Source: Pseudomonas migulae (lineage in GTDB: Bacteria; Pseudomonadota; Gammaproteobacteria; Pseudomonadales; Pseudomonadaceae). Taken from it: a stretch of DNA of 64,000 nt. Shown here in pieces: positions 50,879 through 58,843 of this stretch; positions within the stretch are counted from its first letter, which is position 1; every line of letters begins with the position of its first letter. The stretch spans positions 3,894,501-3,958,500 of the forward strand of contig NZ_JALJWR010000001.1 of NCBI RefSeq assembly GCF_024169315.1, read 5' to 3'. A program made the position numbers and the translations under genes. Below the pieces are notes generated by a model that saw only the letters and a program-made list of their open reading frames with translations, searched no databases and was not told where the DNA came from.

Positions 50879-51817
50879 ATGGAAACCCGAGCCCATCATG
50901 TATTGATCGGCCTGTTCACCGTGATTGTGGTGGCAGGTGCCCTGCTCTTCGGCTTGTGGCTGGCCAAGTCCAGCGTCGACACCGAGTTCAAGGATTATGA
51001 AATCGTTTTCAACGAGGCGGTCAGCGGCCTGTCCAAGGGCAGCGCGGTGCAGTACAGCGGGATCAAGGTCGGCGACGTGGTGACATTGCGCCTGGACCCG
51101 AAAGACCCGCGCCGGGTGTTGGCGCGAATTCGTCTGGGCGGTGATACGCCGATCAAGGAAGACACCCAGGCCAAACTGGCGCTGACCGGGATCACCGGTA
51201 CGTCGATCATCCAGCTCAGCGGTGGCACGCCGCAAAGCCCGACGCTCAAGGGCAAGGACGGTGATCTGCCGACCATCGTCGCATCGCCCTCGCCCATCGC
51301 CCGTCTGCTCAACGACAGCAACGATTTGATGGCTGGCGTGAACGTCTTGATGCACAACGCCAATCAGATGTTTTCCGCGCAGAACGTCGAGCGCATCAGC
51401 AAGACCCTCGAGCATCTGGAGCAAACCACCGGCACCATCGCCGATCAGCGCGGTGACATCCGCCAGGCGATGCAGCAACTGGCGTCGGTCGGCAAGCAGG
51501 CCGGCGCGATGCTGGAGCAGACGTCGGCGCTGATGCGCAACGCCAACGGCATGCTCAACGATCAGGGCAAGCAGATGTTCGGCAGTGCCGAGCAGGCCAT
51601 GAAGTCGCTGGAACAAAGCAGCGCGACGATCAACAAGTTGCTCACCAACAATCAGGATTCCCTCAACAGCGGCATGCAAGGTCTGAACGGTCTGGCCCCG
51701 GCGATGCGCGAGTTGCGCGATACCCTGACGTCGTTGCGGGCGATTTCCCAGCGCCTGGAAGCCAACCCCAGCGGATACCTGCTGGGCAATGACAAGAACA
51801 AGGAGTTCACGCCATGA
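50879..51817 (+). CDS. MCE domain substrate-binding protein (MlaD type)
   Basis: Periplasmic MCE protein of 312 residues, anchored by a single N-terminal helix (HVLIGLFTVIVVAGALLFGLWL). The MCE domain follows (about 38-115: YEIVFNEAVSGLSKGSAVQYSGIKVG). The remaining 190 residues are helical and rich in Gln/Asn/Leu, likely coiled coil. The start is METRAHHV; the ATPase stops one base before it. It forms a ring that receives lipids. Confidence 0.93.
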   Translation: METRAHHVLIGLFTVIVVAGALLFGLWLAKSSVDTEFKDYEIVFNEAVSGLSKGSAVQYSGIKVGDVVTLRLDPKDPRRVLARIRLGGDTPIKEDTQAKLALTGITGTSIIQLSGGTPQSPTLKGKDGDLPTIVASPSPIARLLNDSNDLMAGVNVLMHNANQMFSAQNVERISKTLEHLEQTTGTIADQRGDIRQAMQQLASVGKQAGAMLEQTSALMRNANGMLNDQGKQMFGSAEQAMKSLEQSSATINKLLTNNQDSLNSGMQGLNGLAPAMRELRDTLTSLRAISQRLEANPSGYLLGNDKNKEFTP

Positions 51818-52437
51818 AACTGCGCCACGTTGCCCTCCTCGGCGCTTTTGCGTTGACCAGCGCTTGCTCGATCCTGCCCAAGTCCGAGCCGTCCGATGTG
51901 TATCGGTTGCCTTCGGCCCAGAGCGTTTCTCCCAGCCACGGCACGCCGCAGCGCTGGTCGCTGCGCCTGACCAAGCCGCAAGCCAGCGAGGCGTTGAACA
52001 GTCCGCAGATCGCCGTGATTCCGCAAGGCGACCTGATCAGCAGCTACAAGGCTTCACGCTGGAGCGACCCGGCGCCGGTGTTGCTGCGCAATCGTCTGCT
52101 CGATGGTTTCCAGCGTGACGGTCGGGTTGCGTTGCTGAGCACCGACGACAGCAATTTCCAGGCGGACCTGGAATTGGGCGGGAGTTTGCAGGCGTTCCAG
52201 ACTGAATACCAAGGCACCGCGGCGAGTGTGGTTGTGCGTCTGGATGCGTTGCTGGTGCGCGGTTATGACCAACGCATACTCGCCAGCCGCCGCTTTGAAG
52301 TGCGCCAGCCGTTGAACGATGTGAAGGTGCCGGCGGTGGTGGCCGGGTTTGGCCAGGCGAGCGACCAGTTGACGGCGCAGGTGGTGAGTTGGGCGGTGGA
52401 GCAAGGACAGAAAGTCGCGCCGCCTCCCCGCCCTTGA
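51814..52437 (+). CDS. ABC-type transport auxiliary lipoprotein (PqiC/DUF330 type)
   Basis: Lipoprotein of 207 residues with signal peptide and lipobox LTSAC (Cys18). The region VYRLPSAQSVSPSHG and the later SRRFEVRQPLNDVKVPAVVAGF is the ABC_trans_aux/PqiC family. It overlaps the MCE gene by four bases, so it is the final gene of the operon. It replaces the MlaC periplasmic shuttle of classical Mla systems, so this is closer to a PqiABC-like arrangement. Confidence 0.9.
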   Translation: MKLRHVALLGAFALTSACSILPKSEPSDVYRLPSAQSVSPSHGTPQRWSLRLTKPQASEALNSPQIAVIPQGDLISSYKASRWSDPAPVLLRNRLLDGFQRDGRVALLSTDDSNFQADLELGGSLQAFQTEYQGTAASVVVRLDALLVRGYDQRILASRRFEVRQPLNDVKVPAVVAGFGQASDQLTAQVVSWAVEQGQKVAPPPRP

Positions 52438-52448
52438 AGCCAACGCTG

Positions 52449-52560
52449 AACCCTGTGGGAGCGGCGGTGCGACGATTCGACTTGCCAGCGATAGCGGTGT
52501 CGATTGTGCTGACGCCTTCGCGGGCAAGTCGAATCGTCGCACCGCCGCTCCCACAGGGTT
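52449..52560. repeat. REP-related palindrome with 38-bp perfect arms
   Basis: 52449-52486 and 52523-52560 are exact inverted complements of 38 bases, with a 36-base spacer. Outer parts carry REP sequence (CTGTGGGAGCGGCGGTGC), but the inner arm GACGATTCGACTTGCC is unlike the standard core. It sits between the convergent lipoprotein and SpmAB-like genes and would form a very stable hairpin on either transcript. Confidence 0.9.
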
Positions 52561-52566
52561 TTGTGC

Positions 52567-53796
52567 TTAGCCGAAGAACCAGTAGCAAACACCGATAGCG
52601 CCGAGCACCCCGGCCAGTTCCGCCAGCAACGCACACCCCACCGCATGCCGTGCCCGCTGAATCCCCACGGCGCCGAAATACACCGCCAGCACGTAGAACG
52701 TCGTTTCCGTACTGCCCTGAATCGTCGCCGCCACCAACGCCGGGAAGCTGTCTACCCCGGACGTCTTCATGGTTTCGATCAGCATCGCCCGAGCCGCGCT
52801 GCCGGAGAACGGCTTGACCATCGCGGTCGGCAACGCATCCACGAAGCGGGTGTCCCAACCGGCCCACTCCACCAGATGCCGAATCCCGTCGAGGCCGAAA
52901 TCCAGCGCCCCGGAGGCGCGCAGCACGCCCACCGCGCACAGCATCGCCACCAGGTACGGCAGCAGATTCTTGGCCACGTCGAAGCCTTCTTTCGCACCTT
53001 CGACGAACGCCTCATACACCTTCACTTTGCGCAGCGCGCCGATCACCAGGAACAGCATGATCAGCCCGAACAGCGTCACGTTGCCGAGGATCGAGGACAA
53101 ACCGGCCAGCGCGGTCGCCGAGAGCGTCCCCAGCAACGCCATGAAGCCGCCGAGGGCGAGGGCTCCGGGGATCAGATAGGCGAGCACCACCGGGTCCCAC
53201 AGGCGCAGGCGCTGCATGACCGCCACCGACAGCAATCCCACCAGCGTCGAACAACTGGTGGCGAGCAGGATCGGCAGGAACACCAGCGTCGGATCCGGCG
53301 CGCCTTGCTGGGCGCGGTACATGAAGATCGTCACCGGCAGCAGGGTCAGGGAGGAGGCGTTGAGTACCAGGAACAGGATCTGCGCGTTGCTGGCGATGGT
53401 GTCGCTGGGGTTGAGCTCTTGCAGCGCCTTCATGGCTTTCAGGCCGATCGGCGTGGCGGCGTTGTCCAGGCCCAGGCCGTTGGCGGCGAAGTTCAGGGTA
53501 ATCAGGCCGATGGCGGGGTGACCGGCCGGCACTCCCGGCATCAGGCGCAGGAACAACGGGCCCAGCGCCTTGGCCAGCCATTCGACGATCCCGGCCTTCT
53601 CGGCGATGCGCAGAAAGCCCAGCCAAAGCGTCAGCGTGCCGAACAGCAGGACCATAACCTCGACCGACAACTTGGCCATGGCGAAAATGCTTTCCACCAT
53701 CGCCGCGAAGATCCCGGCGTTGCCACCGATCAGCCATTGCGCCAGCGCCGAAACGGCCGCCACGATGAAGAAGCTAAGCCACAGGCCATTAAGCAT
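52567..53796 (-). CDS. SpmA-SpmB fusion, nucleoside recognition (Gate) domain membrane protein
   Basis: Inner-membrane protein of 409 residues. Both halves carry nucleoside-recognition/Gate motifs, the first with LNFAANGLGLDNAATPIGLKAM (SpmA-type) and the second with FVDALPTAMVKPFSGSAARAMLIE (SpmB-type). In Bacillus the two are separate spore-maturation proteins, but fused forms in non-sporulating Gram-negatives have unknown substrates. It is probably a transporter. Confidence 0.85.
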   Translation of the reverse strand: MLNGLWLSFFIVAAVSALAQWLIGGNAGIFAAMVESIFAMAKLSVEVMVLLFGTLTLWLGFLRIAEKAGIVEWLAKALGPLFLRLMPGVPAGHPAIGLITLNFAANGLGLDNAATPIGLKAMKALQELNPSDTIASNAQILFLVLNASSLTLLPVTIFMYRAQQGAPDPTLVFLPILLATSCSTLVGLLSVAVMQRLRLWDPVVLAYLIPGALALGGFMALLGTLSATALAGLSSILGNVTLFGLIMLFLVIGALRKVKVYEAFVEGAKEGFDVAKNLLPYLVAMLCAVGVLRASGALDFGLDGIRHLVEWAGWDTRFVDALPTAMVKPFSGSAARAMLIETMKTSGVDSFPALVAATIQGSTETTFYVLAVYFGAVGIQRARHAVGCALLAELAGVLGAIGVCYWFFG

Positions 53797-53848
53797 CAGT
53801 CAAATCCCCCGAAGAATGCCGCGAATGATAGCGGGGTAGCCAGAAACG

Positions 53849-53876
53849 ACAAACCCCGGATTTCTCCGGGGTTTGT
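53849..53876. terminator. Hairpin upstream of the SpmAB-like gene
   Basis: A perfect 11-bp stem (ACAAACCCCGG at 53849-53859 against 53866-53876) with a six-base loop, between the gltP 3' end and the next leftward gene. It most likely ends gltP read-through; it may also shape the leader of the SpmAB-like gene. Confidence 0.75.
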
Positions 53877-53900
53877 TTGGTATTGCCAGCGAAGGCCCAA

Positions 53901-53990
53901 TGTGGGAGCGGGCTTGCTCGCGAAGGCGGTGTGTCAGTCAACATAGATGTTGAATGTACCGGCCTCTTTGCGAGCAAGCCCGCTCCCACA
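53901..53990. repeat. REP palindrome pair
   Basis: TGTGGGAGCGGGCTTGCTCG and inverted GAGCAAGCCCGCTCCCACA face each other. It lies right after the gltP stop. Confidence 0.87.
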
Positions 53991-54001
53991 TGGGTTTTGC
54001 A

Positions 54002-55333
54002 TCAGTTGTTGGAAGTCTCACCCACCGGCAGTTTTTCCTTGCTGCGCCAGTGCGGCAGCGAGTTCCAGTAGCGCTGGCCCTTGGCATCGTCGTACATGCC
54101 TTCCCAACGGGAGATGACCAGTACGGCCAGGGCGTTGCCGATCACGTTCAGTGCGGTACGCGCCATGTCCATGATGCGATCGACACCGGCAATGAACGCC
54201 AGGCCTTCCAGCGGGATACCCACGCTGCCCAACGTCGCCAGCAATACAACGAAGGACACGCCCGGTACGCCGGCGATGCCTTTGGAGGTCACCATCAGGG
54301 TCAACACCAGCAGCAATTGCTGGCTGATCGACAGATCAATGCCATACAGCTGGGCAATGAAGATCGCCGCGATGCTTTGGTACAGGGTCGAACCGTCGAG
54401 GTTGAAGGAGTAGCCAGTCGGCACCACGAAGCTGCAGATCGCTTTTGGCGCGCCGTAGGCTTCCATCTTCTCGATCACGCGCGGCAGCACGGTTTCGGAG
54501 CTGGCGGTGGAGTAGGCCAGCACCAGCTCATCCTTGAAGATGCGCATCAGCTTGATCACCGAGAAGCCGAACAGGCGAGCGATCAGGCCCAGCACCATGA
54601 AGGCGAAGAAGGCGATGGCGAAGTAAACCAGGATCACCAGTTTGGCCAGCGGCAGCAGGGACGCGAAACCGAAGTTGGCAACGGTCACTGCGATCAGTGC
54701 GAAAACGCCGATCGGGGCGTAGTTCATGATCATGTGGGTGACCTTGAACATGCTTTCCGACACGCCCTGGAACATCGTTACCAGCGGGTCGCGCAACTCG
54801 GGCTTGAGGCTCGACAGACCGAGACCGAACAGCACCGAGAAGAAGATGATCGGCAGCATTTCACCGCGAGCGATGGCCGCGAAGATGTTCGACGGGATCA
54901 GGTTGAGGATGGTTTCGATGAACGCGTGTTCATGCTGTACCTCGGCGGCGGTCGCCTGGTACTTGGAAATGTCCACGGTGCCCAGGGTGCTCATGTCGAT
55001 GCCGGCGCCCGGATGGAACACGTTGGCCAATACCAGACCGACGACGATGGCGATCGTGGTGACGATCTCGAAGTAGATGATGGTCTTGAGGCCGATGCTG
55101 CCGAGTTTCTTCGCATCACCGACGCCAGCGATACCGACGATCAGCGACGAGATCACGATCGGGATCACAATCATCTTGATCAGACGGATAAAGATATCGC
55201 CTGCCGGTTGCAGGACGTTGCTGATCCACCAGGCCTTTTCGGCACTGAAATGGTTGAGCAGCGCACCGATTGCAATCCCCAATACCAGACCGATGAGGAT
55301 CTGCCAGGCGAGGCTGAGCTTTGCCTTCTTCAT
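54002..55333 (-). CDS. gltP: Proton/glutamate-aspartate symporter GltP
   Basis: DAACS-family (glutamate transporter) protein of 443 residues with eight helices and two re-entrant loops. The start is MKKAKLSLAWQILIGLVLG; longer starts are rejected. The substrate-binding motif is AYSTASSETVLPRVIEK, and SFNLDGSTLYQSIAAIFIAQ and the late NVIGNALAVLVIS Asn/Asp-type region are intact. PAO1 has gltP just upstream of its algB block, as here. Confidence 0.95.
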   Translation of the reverse strand: MKKAKLSLAWQILIGLVLGIAIGALLNHFSAEKAWWISNVLQPAGDIFIRLIKMIVIPIVISSLIVGIAGVGDAKKLGSIGLKTIIYFEIVTTIAIVVGLVLANVFHPGAGIDMSTLGTVDISKYQATAAEVQHEHAFIETILNLIPSNIFAAIARGEMLPIIFFSVLFGLGLSSLKPELRDPLVTMFQGVSESMFKVTHMIMNYAPIGVFALIAVTVANFGFASLLPLAKLVILVYFAIAFFAFMVLGLIARLFGFSVIKLMRIFKDELVLAYSTASSETVLPRVIEKMEAYGAPKAICSFVVPTGYSFNLDGSTLYQSIAAIFIAQLYGIDLSISQQLLLVLTLMVTSKGIAGVPGVSFVVLLATLGSVGIPLEGLAFIAGVDRIMDMARTALNVIGNALAVLVISRWEGMYDDAKGQRYWNSLPHWRSKEKLPVGETSNN

Positions 55334-55896
55334 ATCTTTACCCTTACTTGCGTTTGACTCAGGCAGATGCAGGAACTGGAACGCTTGTGGCGAAAAAGTC
55401 TTGAGCATCTGCCCCCGTATAAGGTGCCCCGGAGCGATTATTCATGGCTCTCTGGCAGGCGAAAAAAGGCGCAACTATTCCGATGCAAGGAAGCGACGTC
55501 TAATGCCGTAAACGCCTACCCTATGCCGAATCGGCATGAGGTTTTTTTCCTGAAACCGACGTCGCAAACGGTTCGAATGTGACATTTCGGCAGGCATACG
55601 TGCCGTGAACCGGCCATTTCCGGGCGGGGTGGGTGTTTTTTGATCATTTGCGCGGGAGGGGTATTTCAGAAAATTCCGATCGAGAGGAACAAGAAATCGC
55701 TGCAAAATCAGGCAGTTTTTTCTCGATGTACGGTCACGCAAGAAACACCGGGAGCGTATTTTCCGGTAATCGTTCGTGCGAATGGGAGAGTGATTCAGCA
55801 ACACCGAATGGATTGCTCTGTTTCAGCGCATTGCGCGCATAAGCTCTTCGCAAGTCCGTCGCGCCACCTTGGGGCGGCGAACTTGCGTCGCAGCTT
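55334..55896. other. Long intergenic region between gltP and the small ORF
   Basis: About 560 bases with no conserved coding frame I can support. It contains a terminator-like repeat ATGCCGA-a-TCGGCAT (55523-55537) followed by seven T (55542-55548) on the plus strand. This could end an unrecognised small RNA starting near 55400-55500, but no promoter was identified. Confidence 0.35.
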
Positions 55897-55986
55897 TTAC
55901 CTGACCCGGCCCTTGCGCAGGCACTCCCTGTACCCGTAGGTCACTCCGCCCTTGAAACAGGCAGAACGTCCCGGCCCCTTGGTCAT
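55897..55986 (-). CDS. Possible small basic peptide (29 residues)
   Basis: A short frame too small for normal gene calling. It has a strong ribosome binding site (GAGGAAGG ending seven to eight bases before the ATG). The peptide begins MTKGPGRSACFKGG, has two Cys, several Lys/Arg and no signal. An in-frame ATG at 56040 would extend it to 47 residues but lacks a binding site. No family is recognised. It is downstream of the lysozyme-inhibitor gene in the same direction. Confidence 0.4.
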   Translation of the reverse strand: MTKGPGRSACFKGGVTYGYRECLRKGRVR

Positions 55987-56049
55987 GCGTCTACCTTCCT
56001 CAGGCAGCGCATTGGAGAGAAGCAATGCTGCTTCTTTCATGTGACAGAT

Positions 56050-56514
56050 TCAGTACCAGTTCGGATCTTTTTTCAGTTGTTCCATCAACAGATCCTGCAT
56101 GCCCTGGTCAGGCTTGCCGAGGAAGCGGTAATCGGCATGCCGCGTTGGCGACTTGTCGGCCGGCAATCCTGCAGGCACTTCGACCAGCATGGCGTAGGCG
56201 TCCTTCTTGTCGAAGCTGATGGCCACGATCAAGCGTTTGTTGAGGCATGTGTCATGCGATTCGCAGAGCGGCCCCACCAGATACTTGTCGCCATCTTCTT
56301 CCACGGCGTTCATTTGCTCGGCGTCACCAGACAGGTTCATCACCCATTCCGGCAGGCGTTCTTCCTTCTTCACCACGCCTTGCCAAGTGTCATGAAACTG
56401 CGGGTCTGCGCTCAACAACTCGTTGACCCGCGCCTGGCCATCATTGGCCGCCATCGCGGTGGCACTGCCGCCCAAAAGCAGGGCGGCTGCCATCGTTTTC
56501 AGTAAAACGTTCAT
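56050..56514 (-). CDS. Ivy-family lysozyme inhibitor-like periplasmic protein
   Basis: Exported protein of 154 residues: signal peptide MNVLLKTMAAALLLGGSATAMA and a mature domain containing LCESHDTCLNKRLIVAISFDKKDAYAMLVE. The Cys-x-x-His-x-x-Cys loop fits the C-P-H-x-C-type inhibitory loop of Ivy. Ivy proteins protect the wall from C-type lysozyme. The start overlaps the end of the DUF1328 gene, with GAGG just before it, so the two are co-expressed. Confidence 0.75.
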   Translation of the reverse strand: MNVLLKTMAAALLLGGSATAMAANDGQARVNELLSADPQFHDTWQGVVKKEERLPEWVMNLSGDAEQMNAVEEDGDKYLVGPLCESHDTCLNKRLIVAISFDKKDAYAMLVEVPAGLPADKSPTRHADYRFLGKPDQGMQDLLMEQLKKDPNWY

Positions 56515-56516
56515 CT

Positions 56517-56762
<246 letters not shown>

Positions 56763-57050
56763 CTAGAACACCCAACGTTCCTGACGGGGCATCTCATCCA
56801 CAGGCTGAGCCTGGTCGACGTCCATCATTCGCATCGGCGCGCTGTCGGCAGAGGTGCTGCTGACGGCGCTGAAGTGGGTTTGGGTCTTGTGCTGAATCGA
56901 CAGGCGTGGCGCTTCTTGCTCCTGGCTCTGCTCCCAGCGCTGAAACTGCTGGCCGCCGATCAAGGTGATCAATAGCGCCAGGACAGCAAACAGGCCTTGC
57001 TGGATATGCAGTGGCGAGATACGCAATTGGGCGGCACGTTGGCGACTCAT
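56763..57050 (-). CDS. Conserved hypothetical single-pass protein
   Basis: A 95-residue protein starting MSRQRAAQLRISPLHIQQG. One transmembrane helix (LFAVLALLITLIGG, about 20-33) is followed by a soluble, Ser/Gln-rich tail that ends in MPRQERWVF. No family is recognised. It is transcribed towards the DUF1328 gene, with about 80 bases between, and its 5' side faces algB. Confidence 0.6.
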   Translation of the reverse strand: MSRQRAAQLRISPLHIQQGLFAVLALLITLIGGQQFQRWEQSQEQEAPRLSIQHKTQTHFSAVSSTSADSAPMRMMDVDQAQPVDEMPRQERWVF

Positions 57051-57486
57051 CCTGAAGCTCCTCCCACACGGTGGTGATTTGATTGAGGGCGACGATTTCG
57101 ATGCCCTTGGTTAATCAGACTATTGCAGCCCGCATGCCAGCTTTTCATGATAAAAAATATCAATAAAATCAATCAGTTATGAAGGTCGTGAAAATCACTT
57201 CGGACGCATCCTGCACGATGGCCCTTTTGGCGTCGTGCGTAATGCACGATAAGCTCGTAGGAAGTTTCAGAATTTTTGAATTGCGAGGAGGGCGTAGATG
57301 TCTCACAGGAAGTCGGGAGAGCGCCTGAAAACCAGCGATCCGATAAAAAAACAACAAAATCAGGTGATTAGCCGTAGGGTGAGTAGATAGCTACCCCGAT
57401 GCGGTCGGAATCGACCAGAATCAACCATGCAACTTGCCCGATTTTTCCGGGACTAACCAAGATCATTCGTTAAGGAGCGTAGGAAA
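57051..57486. other. Intergenic region upstream of algB
   Basis: About 435 bases, AT-rich around 57140-57175. It contains the inverted repeat TGCACGATGGCCC...GTGCGTAATGCACG and a possible 30-codon frame at 57298-57390. It must hold the promoters of algB and of the leftward hypothetical gene. No consensus sigma-22 (AlgU) or sigma-54 promoter was found. Confidence 0.4.
57298..57390 (+). CDS. Possible 30-residue leader peptide before algB
   Basis: ATG at 57298 with GAGGAGGG ending about five bases upstream, an unusually strong ribosome binding site. The peptide starts MSHRKSGERLKTSDPIKKQQ and is very basic. It ends 96 bases before algB. It may be a true small protein, a leader peptide, or chance. 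Confidence 0.35.
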   Translation: MSHRKSGERLKTSDPIKKQQNQVISRRVSR

Positions 57487-58833
57487 ATGGAATCAGCCAC
57501 CGAGCATCGGGGCCGCATTTTGCTGGTGGACGACGAGTCTGCCATCCTGCGAACGTTCCGCTATTGCCTCGAAGACGAGGGCTACAGCGTCGCCACGGCC
57601 AACAGCGCGGCGCAGGCTGATGCGTTGTTGCAACGCCAGGTGTTTGATCTGTGTTTCCTCGATTTGCGCCTGGGGGAAGACAACGGTCTCGATGTGCTGG
57701 CCCAGATGCGCATTCAGGCGCCGTGGATGCGGGTTGTCATCGTTACTGCTCACTCGGCCGTGGACACCGCCGTAGACGCGATCCAGGCGGGCGCCGCTGA
57801 TTACCTGGTCAAGCCGTGCAGCCCCGATCAATTGCGCCTGGCCACCGCCAAGCAACTGGAAGTGCGGCAATTGTCAGCACGTCTGGAAGCGCTGGAAGGT
57901 GAAGTGCGCAAACCCAAGGATGGGCTGGACTCCCACAGCCCGGCCATGAAAGTCGTGCTCGAAACCGCCCGCCAGGTGGCCAGCACGGATGCCAACATTT
58001 TGATCCTTGGTGAATCCGGCACCGGTAAAGGTGAACTTTCCCAGGCCATTCACGGCTGGAGCAAGCGCGCGAAAAAATCCTGCGTCACCATCAACTGCCC
58101 CTCGCTGACGGCCGAATTGATGGAAAGCGAACTCTTCGGCCACAGCCGTGGGGCCTTCACCGGTGCGAGCGAAAGTACGCTGGGGCGAGTGAACCAGGCT
58201 GATGGCGGTACGTTGTTTCTCGACGAGATCGGCGATTTTCCCCTGACGTTGCAGCCAAAGTTGCTGCGTTTCATTCAGGACAAGGAATACGAGCGCGTCG
58301 GCGACCCGGTAACCCGCCGCGCCGATGTACGCATCCTGGCCGCCACCAACCTCAATCTTGAAGACATGGTGCGCGACGGTCGTTTCCGTGAAGACTTGCT
58401 CTATCGCTTGAACGTCATCACCTTGCATCTGCCGCCGTTGCGCGAACGCCGGGAAGACATCTTGAACCTCGCTGACCGGTTCCTGGCGCGTTTCGTCAAG
58501 GAATACGCCCGTCCGGCGCGAGGTTTCAGCGATGAGGCCCGTGAAGCGTTGCTCAGCTACCGCTGGCCGGGGAACATTCGAGAGTTGCGCAACGTGGTTG
58601 AGCGGGCGAGCATCATTTGTCCACAGGAGCGCGTCGAGATCAGCCACTTGGGCATGGCCGAAACGCCGGTCAACAATGCGCCGCGCATTGGTGCTGCGCT
58701 GAGTCTGGACGAGTTGGAGAAGGCGCACATCGGCGCGGTACTGGCCACCGCGGACACGCTGGACCAGGCCGCGAAGACGCTCGGCATCGACGCTTCGACG
58801 CTGTACCGCAAACGCAAGCAGTACAACCTGTGA
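57487..58833 (+). CDS. algB: NtrC-family response regulator AlgB
   Basis: Response regulator of 448 residues for alginate and other stress genes. The receiver has the phosphoacceptor Asp59 in CFLDLRLGEDNG. Walker A is GESGTGKG (175-182). The sigma-54 contact loop GAFTGA (222-227) is intact. The C-terminal Fis-type HTH is DQAAKTLGIDASTLYRKRKQ. GGAG precedes the start. It is followed at 10 bases by kinB, so the two are an operon. Confidence 0.95.
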   Translation: MESATEHRGRILLVDDESAILRTFRYCLEDEGYSVATANSAAQADALLQRQVFDLCFLDLRLGEDNGLDVLAQMRIQAPWMRVVIVTAHSAVDTAVDAIQAGAADYLVKPCSPDQLRLATAKQLEVRQLSARLEALEGEVRKPKDGLDSHSPAMKVVLETARQVASTDANILILGESGTGKGELSQAIHGWSKRAKKSCVTINCPSLTAELMESELFGHSRGAFTGASESTLGRVNQADGGTLFLDEIGDFPLTLQPKLLRFIQDKEYERVGDPVTRRADVRILAATNLNLEDMVRDGRFREDLLYRLNVITLHLPPLRERREDILNLADRFLARFVKEYARPARGFSDEAREALLSYRWPGNIRELRNVVERASIICPQERVEISHLGMAETPVNNAPRIGAALSLDELEKAHIGAVLATADTLDQAAKTLGIDASTLYRKRKQYNL

Positions 58834-58843
58834 GTCCTGCCCG

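Noticed and set aside
52561..53946. Plus-strand frame (461 codons), very rich in Gln, Arg and His
   Set aside because: Composition is that of a reversed membrane-protein gene; it runs opposite the SpmAB-like gene.
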